Positions 8,020-18,179 of a stretch of 19,448 nucleotides of DNA are shown piece by piece. A program made the position numbers and the translations under genes. The stretch comes from Scytalidium lignicola. Taxonomy: Eukaryota > Ascomycota > Leotiomycetes. Location of the stretch: contig NCSJ02000541.1 in NCBI GenBank assembly GCA_002812745.2, forward strand, positions 1 through 19,448, in the 5' to 3' direction. A model generated the notes under the pieces. That model had not been told where the DNA came from and made no database searches. It saw only the letters and a program-made list of their open reading frames with translations. Each line of letters opens with the position of its first letter. The stretch's first letter is position 1.

Positions 8020-9692
8020 ATGGCTCTTCAAGAACGATCAGCTAATGCTCAATGGCCACAACGCCTTAAAAAGGGCCTTAAAATCAAGCTATTAGAAAAG
8101 TACACTTATACACCTAGAATCAAGCTAATCACTTTAGCATGTTGATCTTATACTAGAGAATGTAAAATTGAAGTTCTGAAATTCCTCCTTTATCATAAGG
8201 TTGTTATTACACCTTTTGTAACATACTAAAAGTATAAAGCTTGATCTGGCATACTATTAGAGTTAAAACTAATAGATTCTAATTCGATTATCAAATATCG
8301 ATTAATAACTATAGAAGAAGCCTTTAAATTCTAGAAGATTGTGTATAGTACAATTAAAAAGTAATAATTATAAAAAGAAAAGATTTTAGCTAGTAAGGAG
8401 TCTAATTATTCACCTTATTGGCTAAAGCTAGAAAAGGAGTTATTTAAGCAAATTCTAACATGTTAAAAAGCTAGTCAAATAATAATTATTAGATGGATAT
8501 ATTGTATAATTAAGAATATATTCAGAAATCAAAATCTTAAATGTATAACATTGTTTACATTCTCTTAAGAATAGTTTTATAAGTTTTAAAAGTAATATAA
8601 CCTTTCTAGACATCAAATTACAAAGTAGGCTATTAAGCTTCTTTTAGAATATATTACTTACATTAATAGTTTCCTTCAATTTATTAAAAAGAATTCTTAA
8701 TTAGTAAAAATGATTAATCCTAACAATTAATCACTTTCTTTATCTTTAAATACTACTTTTATTACTTTATCTCCATGTTGATTTTCTAAAGCTAAAATCC
8801 TTAATATGAATAAGATTCCTATTCCTTTTGAATACTTTAATAATTATTCATATAATATAACAAGCTTTAAAACTGTTTTAAGGCATACCAACCAAAGTAA
8901 GTAAAATAAGCATCAAGTAACATTAATATTGTATATCTTTATAAATAGAATTTAATAAATTAAACTGAAGATTATATTTTATAATATTATAAAGCTTTTA
9001 AGGTAAATATACATAAAGAAGAAATACTTGTATTACTTTAAAGTTATAGTTGAATTTAACCTTATAATATATAATAATGAGGAATTGTTTATACAATGGA
9101 TTAATGAAGAACTTATTCTTATAACAAATCAAAATAATACATTGTTAATTATGGATATAGTTATATTTTATAAGATAAATCTTATTCTTAATCACTTTAA
9201 ATCAGCTAATATTATTATAACTTTTATTCCTCTTAATTGTACAAACTTATTATAACTACTTAATACAACTGTAAATAGTCTGTTCAAACAATAACTTAAA
9301 GAAAAGAGTGATTAATATATAGAATTTGTAGAATCTGAGTATCTTAATTTTAAATAAANCTACTTTTGACAAGTGAATTATAACTACTTATATTATTGTA
9401 AAAACAATTTAACGATTAAATTAAGAGAAAAANGGAAATAGTACAACAATCTTTCATATAATGTGGAATTAGTATATAGCCAAATGGAAGTGAGGACAGT
9501 CAAATCAAGGTTAAAGATATCCTAGATATAATAATTAACTTCACAAGCTAGGAATCTATTAATTTTGATGTTGAATATGTCAAAAATAAGCTATTCAAAG
9601 AGGTCCCTGAAGTTGTAGATAATATAGAAGAAGTGATATTAAAGGAGGAAGATGTAATAATTGTAGACCACCCAGCCTGTACCAGTAATTGA
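8020..9692 (+). pseudogene. pogo/Fot1-like DDE transposase, inactivated
   Basis: The frame starts at ATG 8020 with 42 open codons and stays in the same frame to past 9250, though with many stops. It shifts frame before 9600 and ends at 9690-9692 (about 557 codons). The N-terminal part looks like a CENP-B/Tc5-type helix-turn-helix region (for example RSYTRE.KIEVLKFLLYH and W.YNLSRHQITK). The DDE part at 9085-9290 is clear: FIQWINEELILITNQ, LLIMDI and the segment before VNSLFKQ. The second catalytic aspartate (codon 9154-9156) survives. The third has become AAT/Asn (9262-9264), directly after a stop (9253-9255) where the family has Gln. There are 35 residues between the two catalytic positions, matching the Fot1-type DD35D spacing. 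The gene cannot make active transposase. Confidence 0.85.
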
Positions 9693-9785
9693 ATCCATAA
9701 TTCAAAGATTCAGGTGTTCAAGATCCTTGTTTTAGCTAAACTATATGGGGAGTTAATCACCATTAGCTTACTCGGCTAACGACGG

Positions 9786-9826
9786 ATGTAGTTAGCTCTA
9801 CAGATCTTAAATATGAGATTCTTCGG
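9786..9826 (-). repeat. Right terminal inverted repeat of the pogo-like element
   Basis: The inverted copy of the left repeat ends directly before the TA at 9827-9828. Its three differences from the left end are A or T where the left end has G or C, as expected from RIP of this copy. Confidence 0.92.
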
Positions 9827-9828
9827 TA

Positions 9829-10236
9829 GTCCGCTCAGCGCATTCGTCTCCCTCGGTCTGGTTGGAGGCGTCCTTGTCCAAGTGTCGTAGTCTCGCTCTT
9901 TCGTTCATCGTGGACCTGAAATGCTCTTTGTAGGAGATAGTTTTCCGTCAGATCGCCGTCTACCGAGCGAATGTTTTTTTATTTTATTCCTCCTACAAGC
10001 CTAGCTTGAGCTTGTCGAGGCTGTCCGCTTCACAAGACTAACGATGTCAAAGATATTGCTTATGTAATTGGCGTTGGCCAATCATAGCTGTAGGAAGCTT
10101 ACGGTCGGTAAAGTGCAGAGTTTTACCGGTTTACCCCTTTGTACTGTACATCATAGAATTGAGCAACGAATAGAGTCTCTGTACCATACACTTTATATGT
10201 GTAGTAGCCTAATCCCTGCGCCATAACCTCTGACAA
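9829..10236. other. Non-repetitive spacer between transposons
   Basis: This 408-bp stretch has normal base composition and separates the pogo-like from the Tc1-like element. I see no open frame of note, no tRNA-like structure and no similarity to other parts of the window. It is probably remaining host intergenic DNA. Confidence 0.6.
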
Positions 10237-10271
10237 ACGAACCTGCTGACATAAGTCTGTATTTTCAGGGC
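10237..10271 (+). repeat. Left terminal inverted repeat of Tc1-like copy A
   Basis: This 35-bp repeat is shared, inverted, with 17338-17372 and, in direct orientation, with 18627-18661. It is the 3' end of the element relative to the transposase. Confidence 0.88.
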
Positions 10272-10885
10272 ACATTACAACAGCGATATTTAATTAATTT
10301 GTTGTACTCTACTTACAATGCTTAATTAATTCATGAACTCAATAACTTTGCTTATCTATTAATTCATTAATCTATTCTTGTAGTATTTCTTCTTATAATT
10401 CTGTTATAACAGTTTGCATTTCAATTTTGTTTGTAAGCTGTTGATTTTGTCTGTACAAAGCTTATTTAATCTTATGTTAGCATTTTTCAATTAAATTCAT
10501 ATTAAGACTTGTAAAAAGATGAAAAAATAAAGTAATACTATGATTTCTCTTTTATATAATATAAAGATTATTAATTAACTTGTAATTATAAGTAAAATTA
10601 TTATCTTTTATAAATTATAATTATAATCCTTTTAAAAGTATAATTTACTTAAAAGTTCTTAAAAACTTAATTATAACTTTTTTTAAGANTTATTCTAAGT
10701 AATTCTTTTATATAAATATATTATTCTTTTTTATACTTGTTATAAATAATAATTAACTTTTATAATTATACTTAATAACTTTAAATATATGAATAAAAGT
10801 TGTATAATCTTGATATATTTAAAATTAAATATAATCAAGATAAAATTATTCTTTTTTCTTTTATAAAACTTTTTCTTTGTATTTT

Positions 10886-10890
10886 TTNAT
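10886..10890. repeat. Target duplication left of the LTR retrotransposon
   Basis: TTNAT directly before the left LTR; with N read as T it equals the TTTAT after the right LTR (16774-16778). A 5-bp duplication is standard for LTR retrotransposon integration. Confidence 0.8.
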
Positions 10891-11092
10891 TGTTGGTTCT
10901 ACCTGTAGCACATGGTATAGTACATAACTCTACATAATATACTATTTATACTTTCATAGTGGTTCGTTGTTATCAAGGGGGAATAAGAGTATTACAAAGC
11001 TGTAACAACTTTGTAAGCTCTTATTGCTTAATCTAGACTAGTCTACATTGCACATGCCTAGTACATAACTACAGACGAATAATCTACTAACA
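10891..11092 (-). repeat. 3' LTR (left copy)
   Basis: A 202-bp repeat beginning TGTTGG and ending CTAACA on the plus strand. It differs from the right copy at about 24 positions, all transitions. It is the 3' LTR because coding runs on the minus strand. Confidence 0.92.
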
Positions 11093-11434
11093 TTGGAGTT
11101 ACTCTGAAGATGGGTAAGCATTGTACGTAACTCTAAAATGCTTGAATCTGATGAGGTTTCCTAATCATATGTTAATTTCCTATTCAGGAATAGCCTGAAA
11201 TTCTTCTTCTGTAATATCTTCTCCTTTACTATCCATGACATCCTGTTTTACTTATTCCATTACTTCCAAGTGCACCTTGTTTGTATTTAACAACTATTTC
11301 AGAGTGTTAGATGACTTCGCCTTAGTCATGGAATCAACTGGATTTGTCATTCCCTGAATCCATCGTACTTCAATGATCTAACATCATTTATATGCTTGTC
11401 AAAAGCATATTACATTAATTATAAGATGTTTTTC

Positions 11435-11623
11435 CTACATAGTTCCCAGCTTAACAAGGTAATTATATAATGACCTTGAATCTGTATACAAGACAAGTAA
11501 GAATATAATTCTAAGGATTCTTTCAATAGTTGACTTGATTATAACTCTTATATTAAATCTATAGGCTATTCTATATAATTCTAATGTTAATACACTTTGT
11601 ATTACTCTTTTATACTTGATCAA
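11435..11623 (-). pseudogene. copia RNase H fragment
   Basis: A 62-codon open remnant on the minus strand ending VLYTDSRSLYNYLVKLGTM. The YTDS-SLY-LVKLGT string is typical of the copia RNase H domain, where the aspartate is catalytic. It is 340 bp from the 3' LTR, the normal position for the last domain of the polyprotein. Confidence 0.78.
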
Positions 11624-13972
11624 TGATTAATATAATACATTTGCATTTCCTTTACAATTTACAAGCATTATAACATAGCCAATTTAAGAAGATAAGTTTA
11701 TGTTGTTCATAAATAAGGTATTTGTAAAGACTAATAACTGTAATTCCTCCTTATTGAGCTTAATAAAGTGAATTCCCTTAGCAGCACTCTGAAGTTGCTA
11801 TTATAACTATTTATTAAGTGCCTTCATGTCTTCCTTGTTAAGGTTGATAGCTTGAGTAATTATTAACAAGTTATAAGATGCCTCTAGTTAGCAAACTGAG
11901 GCTATATATACTCTTAAAGTATATTATGTTATATATTACTCTTTGGTAGTACAGTTTCAACATACAATCCTTTATAAGCTTGTTATGGTAGCCAGTTTAC
12001 TCATTACAAGTTATAAGTTAGTATATTAACACTCTTGGGTAAATGTGATTCTGGCTTCCTCTAGTTATATTATTCCCTTGTTAAACTTGATTCCCTTCCT
12101 TGTAATAAGCATTTCCTGCTCTTTTACAAGGAATTTAGCCTTCTTTAGTTACTCTTACTCAAGCTTTACAAATTAGATGTCTTTAACAAACAAGGTATTG
12201 TTAGTTTAAAGTCTTATAACATTAAATGGTTTAATGTTATATAACAAGTATAAGTTGTACATTAACAACTTTATAACAAGTATGTTGACATAATAAGAGT
12301 AGTATATCTTGAACTAGTAGTTTTTAACTTCGAGGACTTTGTAAAGTGATTTTACAACTTGTAGAATCAAGCCTTTTAGGATATTAAGTAGTTGTATAAG
12401 TTCTTTAAGTGTTTGTATATAAAAATCATAATTCAACGAAGTAGTTGATTAGACATACACTTAAGAGATGTCTTGTAAATACAAGTTTACATGTTCACCT
12501 TCTATGACAACAATATAAAGAATGATTTATTGGCTAACTTGTTGAATAATAAGTGATTATGTTAAGATAAATCTTTTCTTATTATTTTTATACACTTGTA
12601 TAACAAAGCATGACTTCTTAAAAGCTTTCTCTATTCCTTTATACTTAATCTTGTTCATAAATCTGATGTTGAATATGTATATATTCTTAAGTATATCTTT
12701 AAGGTTTACAACTTTGAAAATACTCTTTTTAATTAATTTAATAAGCTTGGCTAATCAAGAAGTTGTATATTGTAATTAGTTAAGTTCTTTATCTTGCAAG
12801 AAAACAATGATTTTAAGATATTTACAAGGTCTTCTACATTCTTATTTTACAAGTAGTTCTAGTAGTAGAATAACTTTGATTGTTGAAGGATTTACATTTT
12901 CATTTCCATTTTAAGCATCCTTAGATTTTCCCTGTCAAGCAAAGGAAATTATCTCCTGACTGTTATCTTTAGTATTTAAGTCTAGTAGTTCAATTCTGTC
13001 CATTCCCTTTATAAGTATAAGATACAATTTTACACTCGTTGACCTGAACAATATGTTCTTATATAGTAATGCTAATACACATGTTTCCTTGTCTGTGCTA
13101 ATAAGCTTGTACAGCCTGTCCTATCTACTACTTTAGCTTGTATTTTTTGTTCTCTAGACAAGTATATCTGAATTCAACAATAAGTCATGAACATCATTAA
13201 CATTAAGGCTATTACAAGTGTTGAGCATATTCTAAACTAACTGTTTTGCCTTGATTTTGGTGATTTCCTCCATTACTTTCCTAATTGCTATAACTCTTTG
13301 TATAACTATTAAAGTTAAAGTGTTATGCTCTGACATGCATAAGTAAGCATTATAAACAAGGAGTATAAGAATAAGTCCATTAGGTCTTGTTAAATTATTA
13401 ATAACCTTAAATGTTATCTATAAGGCTATATCCTTGTCAAGATTATAAATTTCAACTATAATTATCTGGTAAGCATGTTATACAAGTACATAATATTATT
13501 CAACTTGACTAATCAAATTATAAGCTTTTACTAGGACAACTTTGAAAGTTATTCTTATAATTATAATACTTTGTTAGAATTCCTTACTTATATAGTTCTT
13601 TCCTATATCAGTTACAATTTAATCTAAAAGTCCTAGGTAAATATCAATCCAACAAGCTTGTAAAGCATCTTATATGTACTTTATAATTATGTTTTGAAGC
13701 TATCTACTAACTTAATAACATGTTCCTTTGTCAATAACATATAAAATGAGTTTACCATCTATGTAGAAGATATTAACAATAATAAAATAGTTAAAGTTGA
13801 TGTTGTCTTATAAGCTGAACTTGAATCTTCTTAACGATTTAATATAGTATTAACATTAATTATAATACTTAAAGAGATATTCTAATACTTCTTTATTGAT
13901 ATTATGGTTAACATAGTCTAGAATGCATTATAATCATATTATAGATAAGTACTTAAAGTGTTTATGTAAACA

Positions 13973-14236
13973 TTATAATTCTACATTAATCAGGAAATAA
14001 GGATTTTCCTTGAATAAGTTAACAATAAAAGTGTGTAAAGGAGTATTCCAAAGGAGAAAAGAGTAGCCAAATTGTCTTACAGTTAGTATGTTTCCCTTTA
14101 GAATGATTAAGTAATTTATAAGATTATTGAAGTATATGTTTAACTTGTCCATGTCTGTTAAGCATAGTAGAAAAGGTATATTTACTTCAACTATATAGAA
14201 TTCAACTTGACTAATTAATATAGTTATTACCGTCAA
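13973..14236 (-). pseudogene. copia protease-region fragment
   Basis: An 87-codon open remnant on the minus strand. VEFYIVEVNIPFLLCLTDMD followed by FGYSFLLWNT matches the protease to pre-integrase part of fungal copia polyproteins, which I recognise from this element class. It sits between the gag and RNase H traces in the expected order. The active-site region itself lies in degraded sequence upstream. Confidence 0.7.
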
Positions 14237-15262
14237 ACTTAGTAATGTAATAATTCTAATTCTAAATTGTATTATTATTATGCCTTTAATGATAACATCA
14301 AACGTTATAGTCTAATCTGTCTGTTATAAAGCCTCAAATTGGCTATAACCAACTGTAGAGTAACCTCTTATACTTGTATTGATTATAACTCTATAAAACT
14401 ACTTAGAATTGTATCTTGTTATATTAATTATGTTATACACTTCTATTAATGTTATTCTAAAGATTCTTAAGACATAGTCCTAAGTATAAATTCTTATTAT
14501 TAGTGTATTAACCATAAGTTAATATATAAAAGCATTATTAACTAGTTCTATAGTAATTGAAGATGTTAATTCTACTGGAAAACTTTTGCATGAAATAAAG
14601 AAAGTAATAGTAATACCTTGGCTAATATAATCAAATTCTGTATCCAAGCTATTGTCAATGAAAAGAGCCTTAAAACTAAGATCTAAATTGTCCTCAAGGT
14701 TATCACCTTCATAGTTAACAATATATTGCTCATAACATTTGTTAAAGCACTTTTCAAAGTCATAAACGGTGAGATAAAACTTGTTTATATACTTTGCCTG
14801 AAAACAAGCTCTTTCAGCATTTTACTCTTGTTATATATATTTCCATGAACAACAATCTTCCCTTTTGCATATAAAATACATTCCTTGCGTTTAATAACAT
14901 AATGTTATACAATTAAGAGCTTGTAAGTTGAATTGTTGATTTAACAAGTTGTTAGTACAATAAAGGTAGTCTGTAAAGTAAGTTTCATTACTATGTTCTT
15001 ACTCTTTTTCATATACTATAATAAAAGATTCTAAATTGTTAATAAGTTAGCTAAAGTCTAAAGGTAAGTATGATATTGTATATTTATATACTAACAAACC
15101 TTCATAAGCAGTTATAAGCTTGAAGTATAATACTTTAACTGTTTAAAAGGTTATAAAAAGGTTATATTACAATTCTCGAAGTGTTTTAACAAGAAGTTAT
15201 ATGTTTTGGAATGTTGTTTTCCTAAGGTTTTAAGCTATAATTAAAGTTAAAGTTGTAACTTC

Positions 15263-15526
15263 TTATTTTTGTAAGTTTTTACAATGAAAACCAACTTCTT
15301 CAAAGAAATTCCAAAGGTAATTACATACTTCTTCAAATGTATGTTTAACTAGTTGATAAGTATAATAATGATCTTTTGTTATACTTTTCAACATAATTAA
15401 GAATGCCTTACTAAGTAACTCCTCTAGCAGATTTACCCTTTTTACAATGGTTTTGAAGATTATTAGCTTATAATTAAGGGTATTATTATTTCCATTGTAT
15501 TTGTAATCCTCTGTATAAACCTTCAT
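15263..15526 (-). pseudogene. copia gag fragment
   Basis: An 87-codon open remnant on the minus strand with YKYNGNNNTLNYKLIIF, DHYYTYQL, and a C-terminal segment FEEVGFHCKNLQ. This pattern resembles the gag part of fungal copia polyproteins (nucleic-acid-binding capsid protein). It lies about 1 kb downstream of the 5' LTR, as expected. Surrounding sequence in all frames is broken by stops. Confidence 0.7.
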
Positions 15527-16444
15527 AAGCTCTGCTAATTGTTTTACAAGTGTAAGAATTGTTGATAGATTAAGGAAAAANGTCTTGTAAGTAATTAGAA
15601 TTATGATTTAAGTCTATTCTAACCAGTAAAGTTATAATAAGTATAAAAGATGTTGATTAATTACTTGTGTATATTAAACTAATTAATAGTACTTGAAGAG
15701 TAGATTGTATATCTACAAGTATATCTGTTTATATCATTATAAGAAGTATAAGGTGTACAAATGTAATCTGTCCATTTTTATAATTAGTAACAACTTCCTT
15801 GTAATTATGCATAATCCATCCTGGTTAAGTCTTTTCTAGTATAATAGTGAATAATGTTTGAGCAACTATTATATATTTGGTATTTTGTTATACACAGACA
15901 TTAACACAACAAAGGCAACATTGTAATTCCTGTAACTTTCTATAGTTGACCTTCCTGAAGATATCAGCTGTAAAGTCCTTGAAATCATGTTAAAACAAGT
16001 CTTAAAGGTTGTTGTCTATGACTTTATAATACTCATATTCATATACTTTAACAATAATGAATTCTGTTAAGTTTTCTGCTAATATAATAATTATCACTAT
16101 TCTGTTTTCCTATTTGTTGATTAATATTATACAATTCACCTCTTTTATACTCTTACTATTAAAGTCTCTTTCCATAGCTCCTTGAATTCTTGTAATTCAA
16201 ATGTAATAAGTGTAAGCATATTACAAGGACATTGTTGTATATAATAACATTATCAATAGATATCTATAATACTACCGATTCTCTTGAATAAGCGTTTAAC
16301 TTTGTTATGATATCCTTTTACAAGTAATAATAAATGAAAGTGGTAAAGAATGATTTGTAGAATATAATGGTCAAATGGCTGACTACTTCATAACTTAGCA
16401 AGAAACAGTATGTTTCCCCCCTTTGATTAAAGTAATTGACGTAT

Positions 16445-16531
16445 GTAAGGGAGCTATAGATACGCCTATACAGACAACATCATTACTTGAAATTAAGGTG
16501 TAAGAGAGCTACAGATATACCTATACAAACA
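16445..16531. repeat. Imperfect direct repeat in the retrotransposon leader
   Basis: Two copies of a 32-bp sequence (16445-16476 and 16500-16531), offset by 55 bp, containing GAGCTA.AGATA..CCTATACA. Differences are mostly transitions. It lies 40-130 bp inside the 5' LTR, in the untranslated leader where priming and packaging signals normally sit. Confidence 0.65.
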
Positions 16532-16571
16532 CTTGTCGTAATTTCCTGATCTATAAGTACAGACTGATCAG

Positions 16572-16773
16572 TGTCAGTTCTACTTGTAGTATATGGTACA
16601 GTATGTAACTCTATGTAATATACTATTTATACTTTCATAGTAGTTCGTTGTTATCAAGGGGGAATAGGAGTATTACAGAGCTATAACAGCTTTATAAGCT
16701 CTTATTGCCTAATCTAGACTAGTCTACACTGCACGTGCCCAGCATATGACTACAGACGAATAATCTACCAACA
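16572..16773 (-). repeat. 5' LTR (right copy) with TATA box
   Basis: The 202-bp partner of the left LTR, ending CCAACA on the plus strand. On the minus strand it holds TATAAATA, a plausible promoter TATA box; this is present in both LTRs. It is the 5' LTR of the element. Confidence 0.92.
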
Positions 16774-16778
16774 TTTAT
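16774..16778. repeat. Target duplication right of the LTR retrotransposon
   Basis: TTTAT directly after the right LTR, matching TTNAT at 10886-10890. Confidence 0.8.
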
Positions 16779-17337
16779 TTTTAATTAAAAATATTATTTT
16801 ATCTAATTAAAGGATACTTTTCCATTTTAACTATTAAAATATATATATTAAACCTTAAATCTATTATATACAAGCTTATACTTTTATAAGGAAAGGTTTT
16901 TAACATATTATATAATAAAAATATTCAACTTCTTTAATCTTATACTTTAATGTCTTAAGAGAATAAAAGAATTTTAATTTATTATAAAGTTATATATAAT
17001 TAAAAANCTTGATATTTATATAATTTATTAATATATTCAATAATATCTTTAACTTCTTATTTATTCAAAGATTCATATAATCAATTAGTTTTTGTAAGTT
17101 TAATATATTCAAAGTAATTATAATACAAAATCCAGCTAATTATATTTATAGTTAAGGAATAATATCTAGTTAATTGTTATAAACTAATTTTAATATATTT
17201 ATACAATTAATAAATAACTTCTTTATACTTTGTAAGTATTTCATAGCCTGGAAGATACTCTGGCATTGGTAGAATAGTAAGATTATCCATAATTCATGAT
17301 GTTTTAATTTTGTATGAGTGCAAGGTTAAAATAGTTA

Positions 17338-17372
17338 GCCCTGAAAATACAGACTTATGTCAGCAAGTTTGT
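17338..17372 (-). repeat. Right terminal inverted repeat of Tc1-like copy A
   Basis: The inverted partner of 10237-10271. Its two mismatches are transitions near the outer end. It is the 5' end of the element relative to the transposase. Confidence 0.88.
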
Positions 17373-17603
17373 AAGGCCTCGAATTCCTGCGGCTTTGGCA
17401 CCTTCAAAAGTTGATTGTATATGATCACGTGCAGATTATGGAATCGTTTTTCTTAAGGCACGCTTGGAGAGTCGTAAGCAGAGGCATAAAGACTATTTGA
17501 CTTCTGTATCAAGAGTTACTGTACGAGTTGAGGTCAGAATCTTCGGGAGATCGATCAATCGAAGCTTTTTGTAAGTTATCGCCATCGGTCTATTGTACAA
17601 ACT

Positions 17604-18179
17604 TTAGAGAAGAAAGAACGGAGAGACATCGCATTCTGATCTCTTCCATTTCTTCGCGTATAGTTTACGTCCAACCTCCGTGAGCATTGATAGTGAGGTT
17701 TCTTGAAGCAACTCTGGCAGAGATGTTTCAGCACTCTCCTGTGCTGCAAACTGCTGCTACTCATGCCTGAAGTTTTTCTGTTGCCGATTCTTGTCGAGTT
17801 CCATTTGCTTCAAAGGGGAGCTCAACTCCGCACGAGCGGTATTGTTTCTCACCGCCTCAGAAAACTCTTTTTGAGGATCCGGGAGTGCCGTGCCGATATC
17901 GAAGACTTCTTCGACCCTCGTATCCCAAATTCGCAGACCATGAATCCGCGCGCGGCTGTAGTAATCGCAGTCCGAGGGATAGAATGGAATTGAAACATCC
18001 CATGCTCCGATACGCTTGGCAGCCTCCACATTAACCAGAGAAAGATGATTATATTCATACCAAATGAATGCTCATGGTGGACTTTTCATAACCGTTAACA
18101 CACTGCTTAGAATGTTTGTATGAAATAGAGTTGCATTATCACGGAGGGCGACGACATCCATGTGCGACCAGAAAAAGCA
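17604..18179 (-). pseudogene. Remnant of a fungal glycosyltransferase-like gene
   Basis: One minus-strand frame reads as protein across two stops. From 18179 it gives FFWSHMDVVALRDNATLFH, then a TGA at 18072-18074. It continues with FIWYEYNHLSLVNVEAAKR and GAWDVSIPFYPSDCDYYSR, then GLRIWDTRVEEVFDIGTAL. A TAG follows at 17757-17759, and the frame runs on to a TAA at 17604-17606 with GRKLYAKKWKR near the end. The WD.SIPFY..DCD.Y.R pattern followed by a (Y/F)D(V/I)G segment resembles C-terminal halves of uncharacterised fungal glycosyltransferase-like proteins; the function is not established. Both internal stops can be single C-to-T or G-to-A changes. Upstream, to about 18340, other frames look coding (for example YLDYHHIWGLGVSVLSI), so the N-terminal half is probably lost or frameshifted. 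It lies in an island between two RIP-degraded Tc1-like copies. Confidence 0.55.

Larger units (their letters stand above)
7838..9826 (+). mobile_element. pogo/Fot1-like DNA transposon, RIP-degraded
   Basis: A 1989-bp element bounded by 41-bp terminal inverted repeats beginning CCGAAGAATCTCATATTTA. It is flanked by the TA target duplication (7836-7837 and 9827-9828) that is diagnostic for Tc1/mariner-superfamily insertion. Inside is one degenerate transposase gene on the plus strand. The three mismatches between the two repeats are all transitions. The body between about 8150 and 9480 is very AT-rich, whereas the outer ~300 bp at each end keep near-normal composition. The element begins about 200 bp after the stop codon of the glycosyltransferase gene. 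Confidence 0.9.
10891..16773 (-). mobile_element. Ty1/copia-type LTR retrotransposon, full length, RIP-degraded
   Basis: A 5883-bp element with two 202-bp direct LTRs (10891-11092 and 16572-16773), TGTTGG/CCAACA ends and a 5-bp target duplication. Coding traces on the minus strand occur in the order gag (about 15.5-15.3 kb), protease (about 14.2-14.0 kb), then RNase H (11.6-11.4 kb), so transcription runs from the right LTR. RNase H near the end agrees with the gag-protease-integrase-RT-RNase H order of copia. The RNase H segment and its family resemblance give the superfamily. Integrase and RT should lie between 13.9 and 11.7 kb but are too degraded for me to place motifs. I could not identify a convincing primer-binding site or polypurine tract. 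No intact frame longer than 90 codons remains. Confidence 0.9.
10294..17290 (-). pseudogene. Tc1-like transposase of copy A, interrupted and RIP-degraded
   Basis: On the minus strand the coding region starts at ATG 17290-17288 with MDNP, breaks at the retrotransposon (16773-10891) and resumes to a TAA at 10296-10294. The total is about 345-390 codons when joined, the usual Tc1 size. The retrotransposon sits a few codons after the first catalytic aspartate, which is still GAT in this copy, although the preceding Trp and Ser codons have become TAA and TTA. The downstream part keeps NMNLIEKC, where NPIE-type sequence carries the third catalytic residue (Glu, retained), then INELIDKQ and VHELIKH. 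Stops are frequent and the changes read as G-to-A or C-to-T from a normal DDE_3-type transposase. Confidence 0.82.
10237..17372 (-). mobile_element. Tc1-like DNA transposon copy A, split by a retrotransposon
   Basis: The ends are 35-bp terminal inverted repeats (33 of 35 matching) starting ACGAACCTGCTGACATAAG on the left. After removing the 5883-bp retrotransposon and one 5-bp duplication the element is about 1.25 kb, normal for Tc1/mariner elements. The transposase gene runs on the minus strand. A TA target duplication is not clear: TA abuts the right end at 17372-17373, while AA precedes the left end. Sequence 18627-19448 is a second, uninterrupted copy in the opposite orientation. Confidence 0.87.

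Noticed and set aside
9829..10236. tRNA or other RNA gene in the GC-normal spacer
   Set aside because: No cloverleaf-like arms or B-box-like sequence could be found by reading both strands; also none elsewhere in the window.
8150..17372. An undescribed AT-rich genetic system, centromere or mitochondrial insertion
   Set aside because: The AT-rich sequence is explained by three identifiable RIP-degraded transposons with defined ends and transposase or retrotransposon protein traces.
10237..17372. One large 7.1-kb terminal-inverted-repeat transposon
   Set aside because: The size results from the nested LTR retrotransposon; without it the element is about 1.25 kb, as the uninterrupted copy at 18627 shows.
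17703..17993. A 96-codon open frame on the plus strand
   Set aside because: It is antisense to the glycosyltransferase-like remnant, whose residue pattern is much more protein-like.
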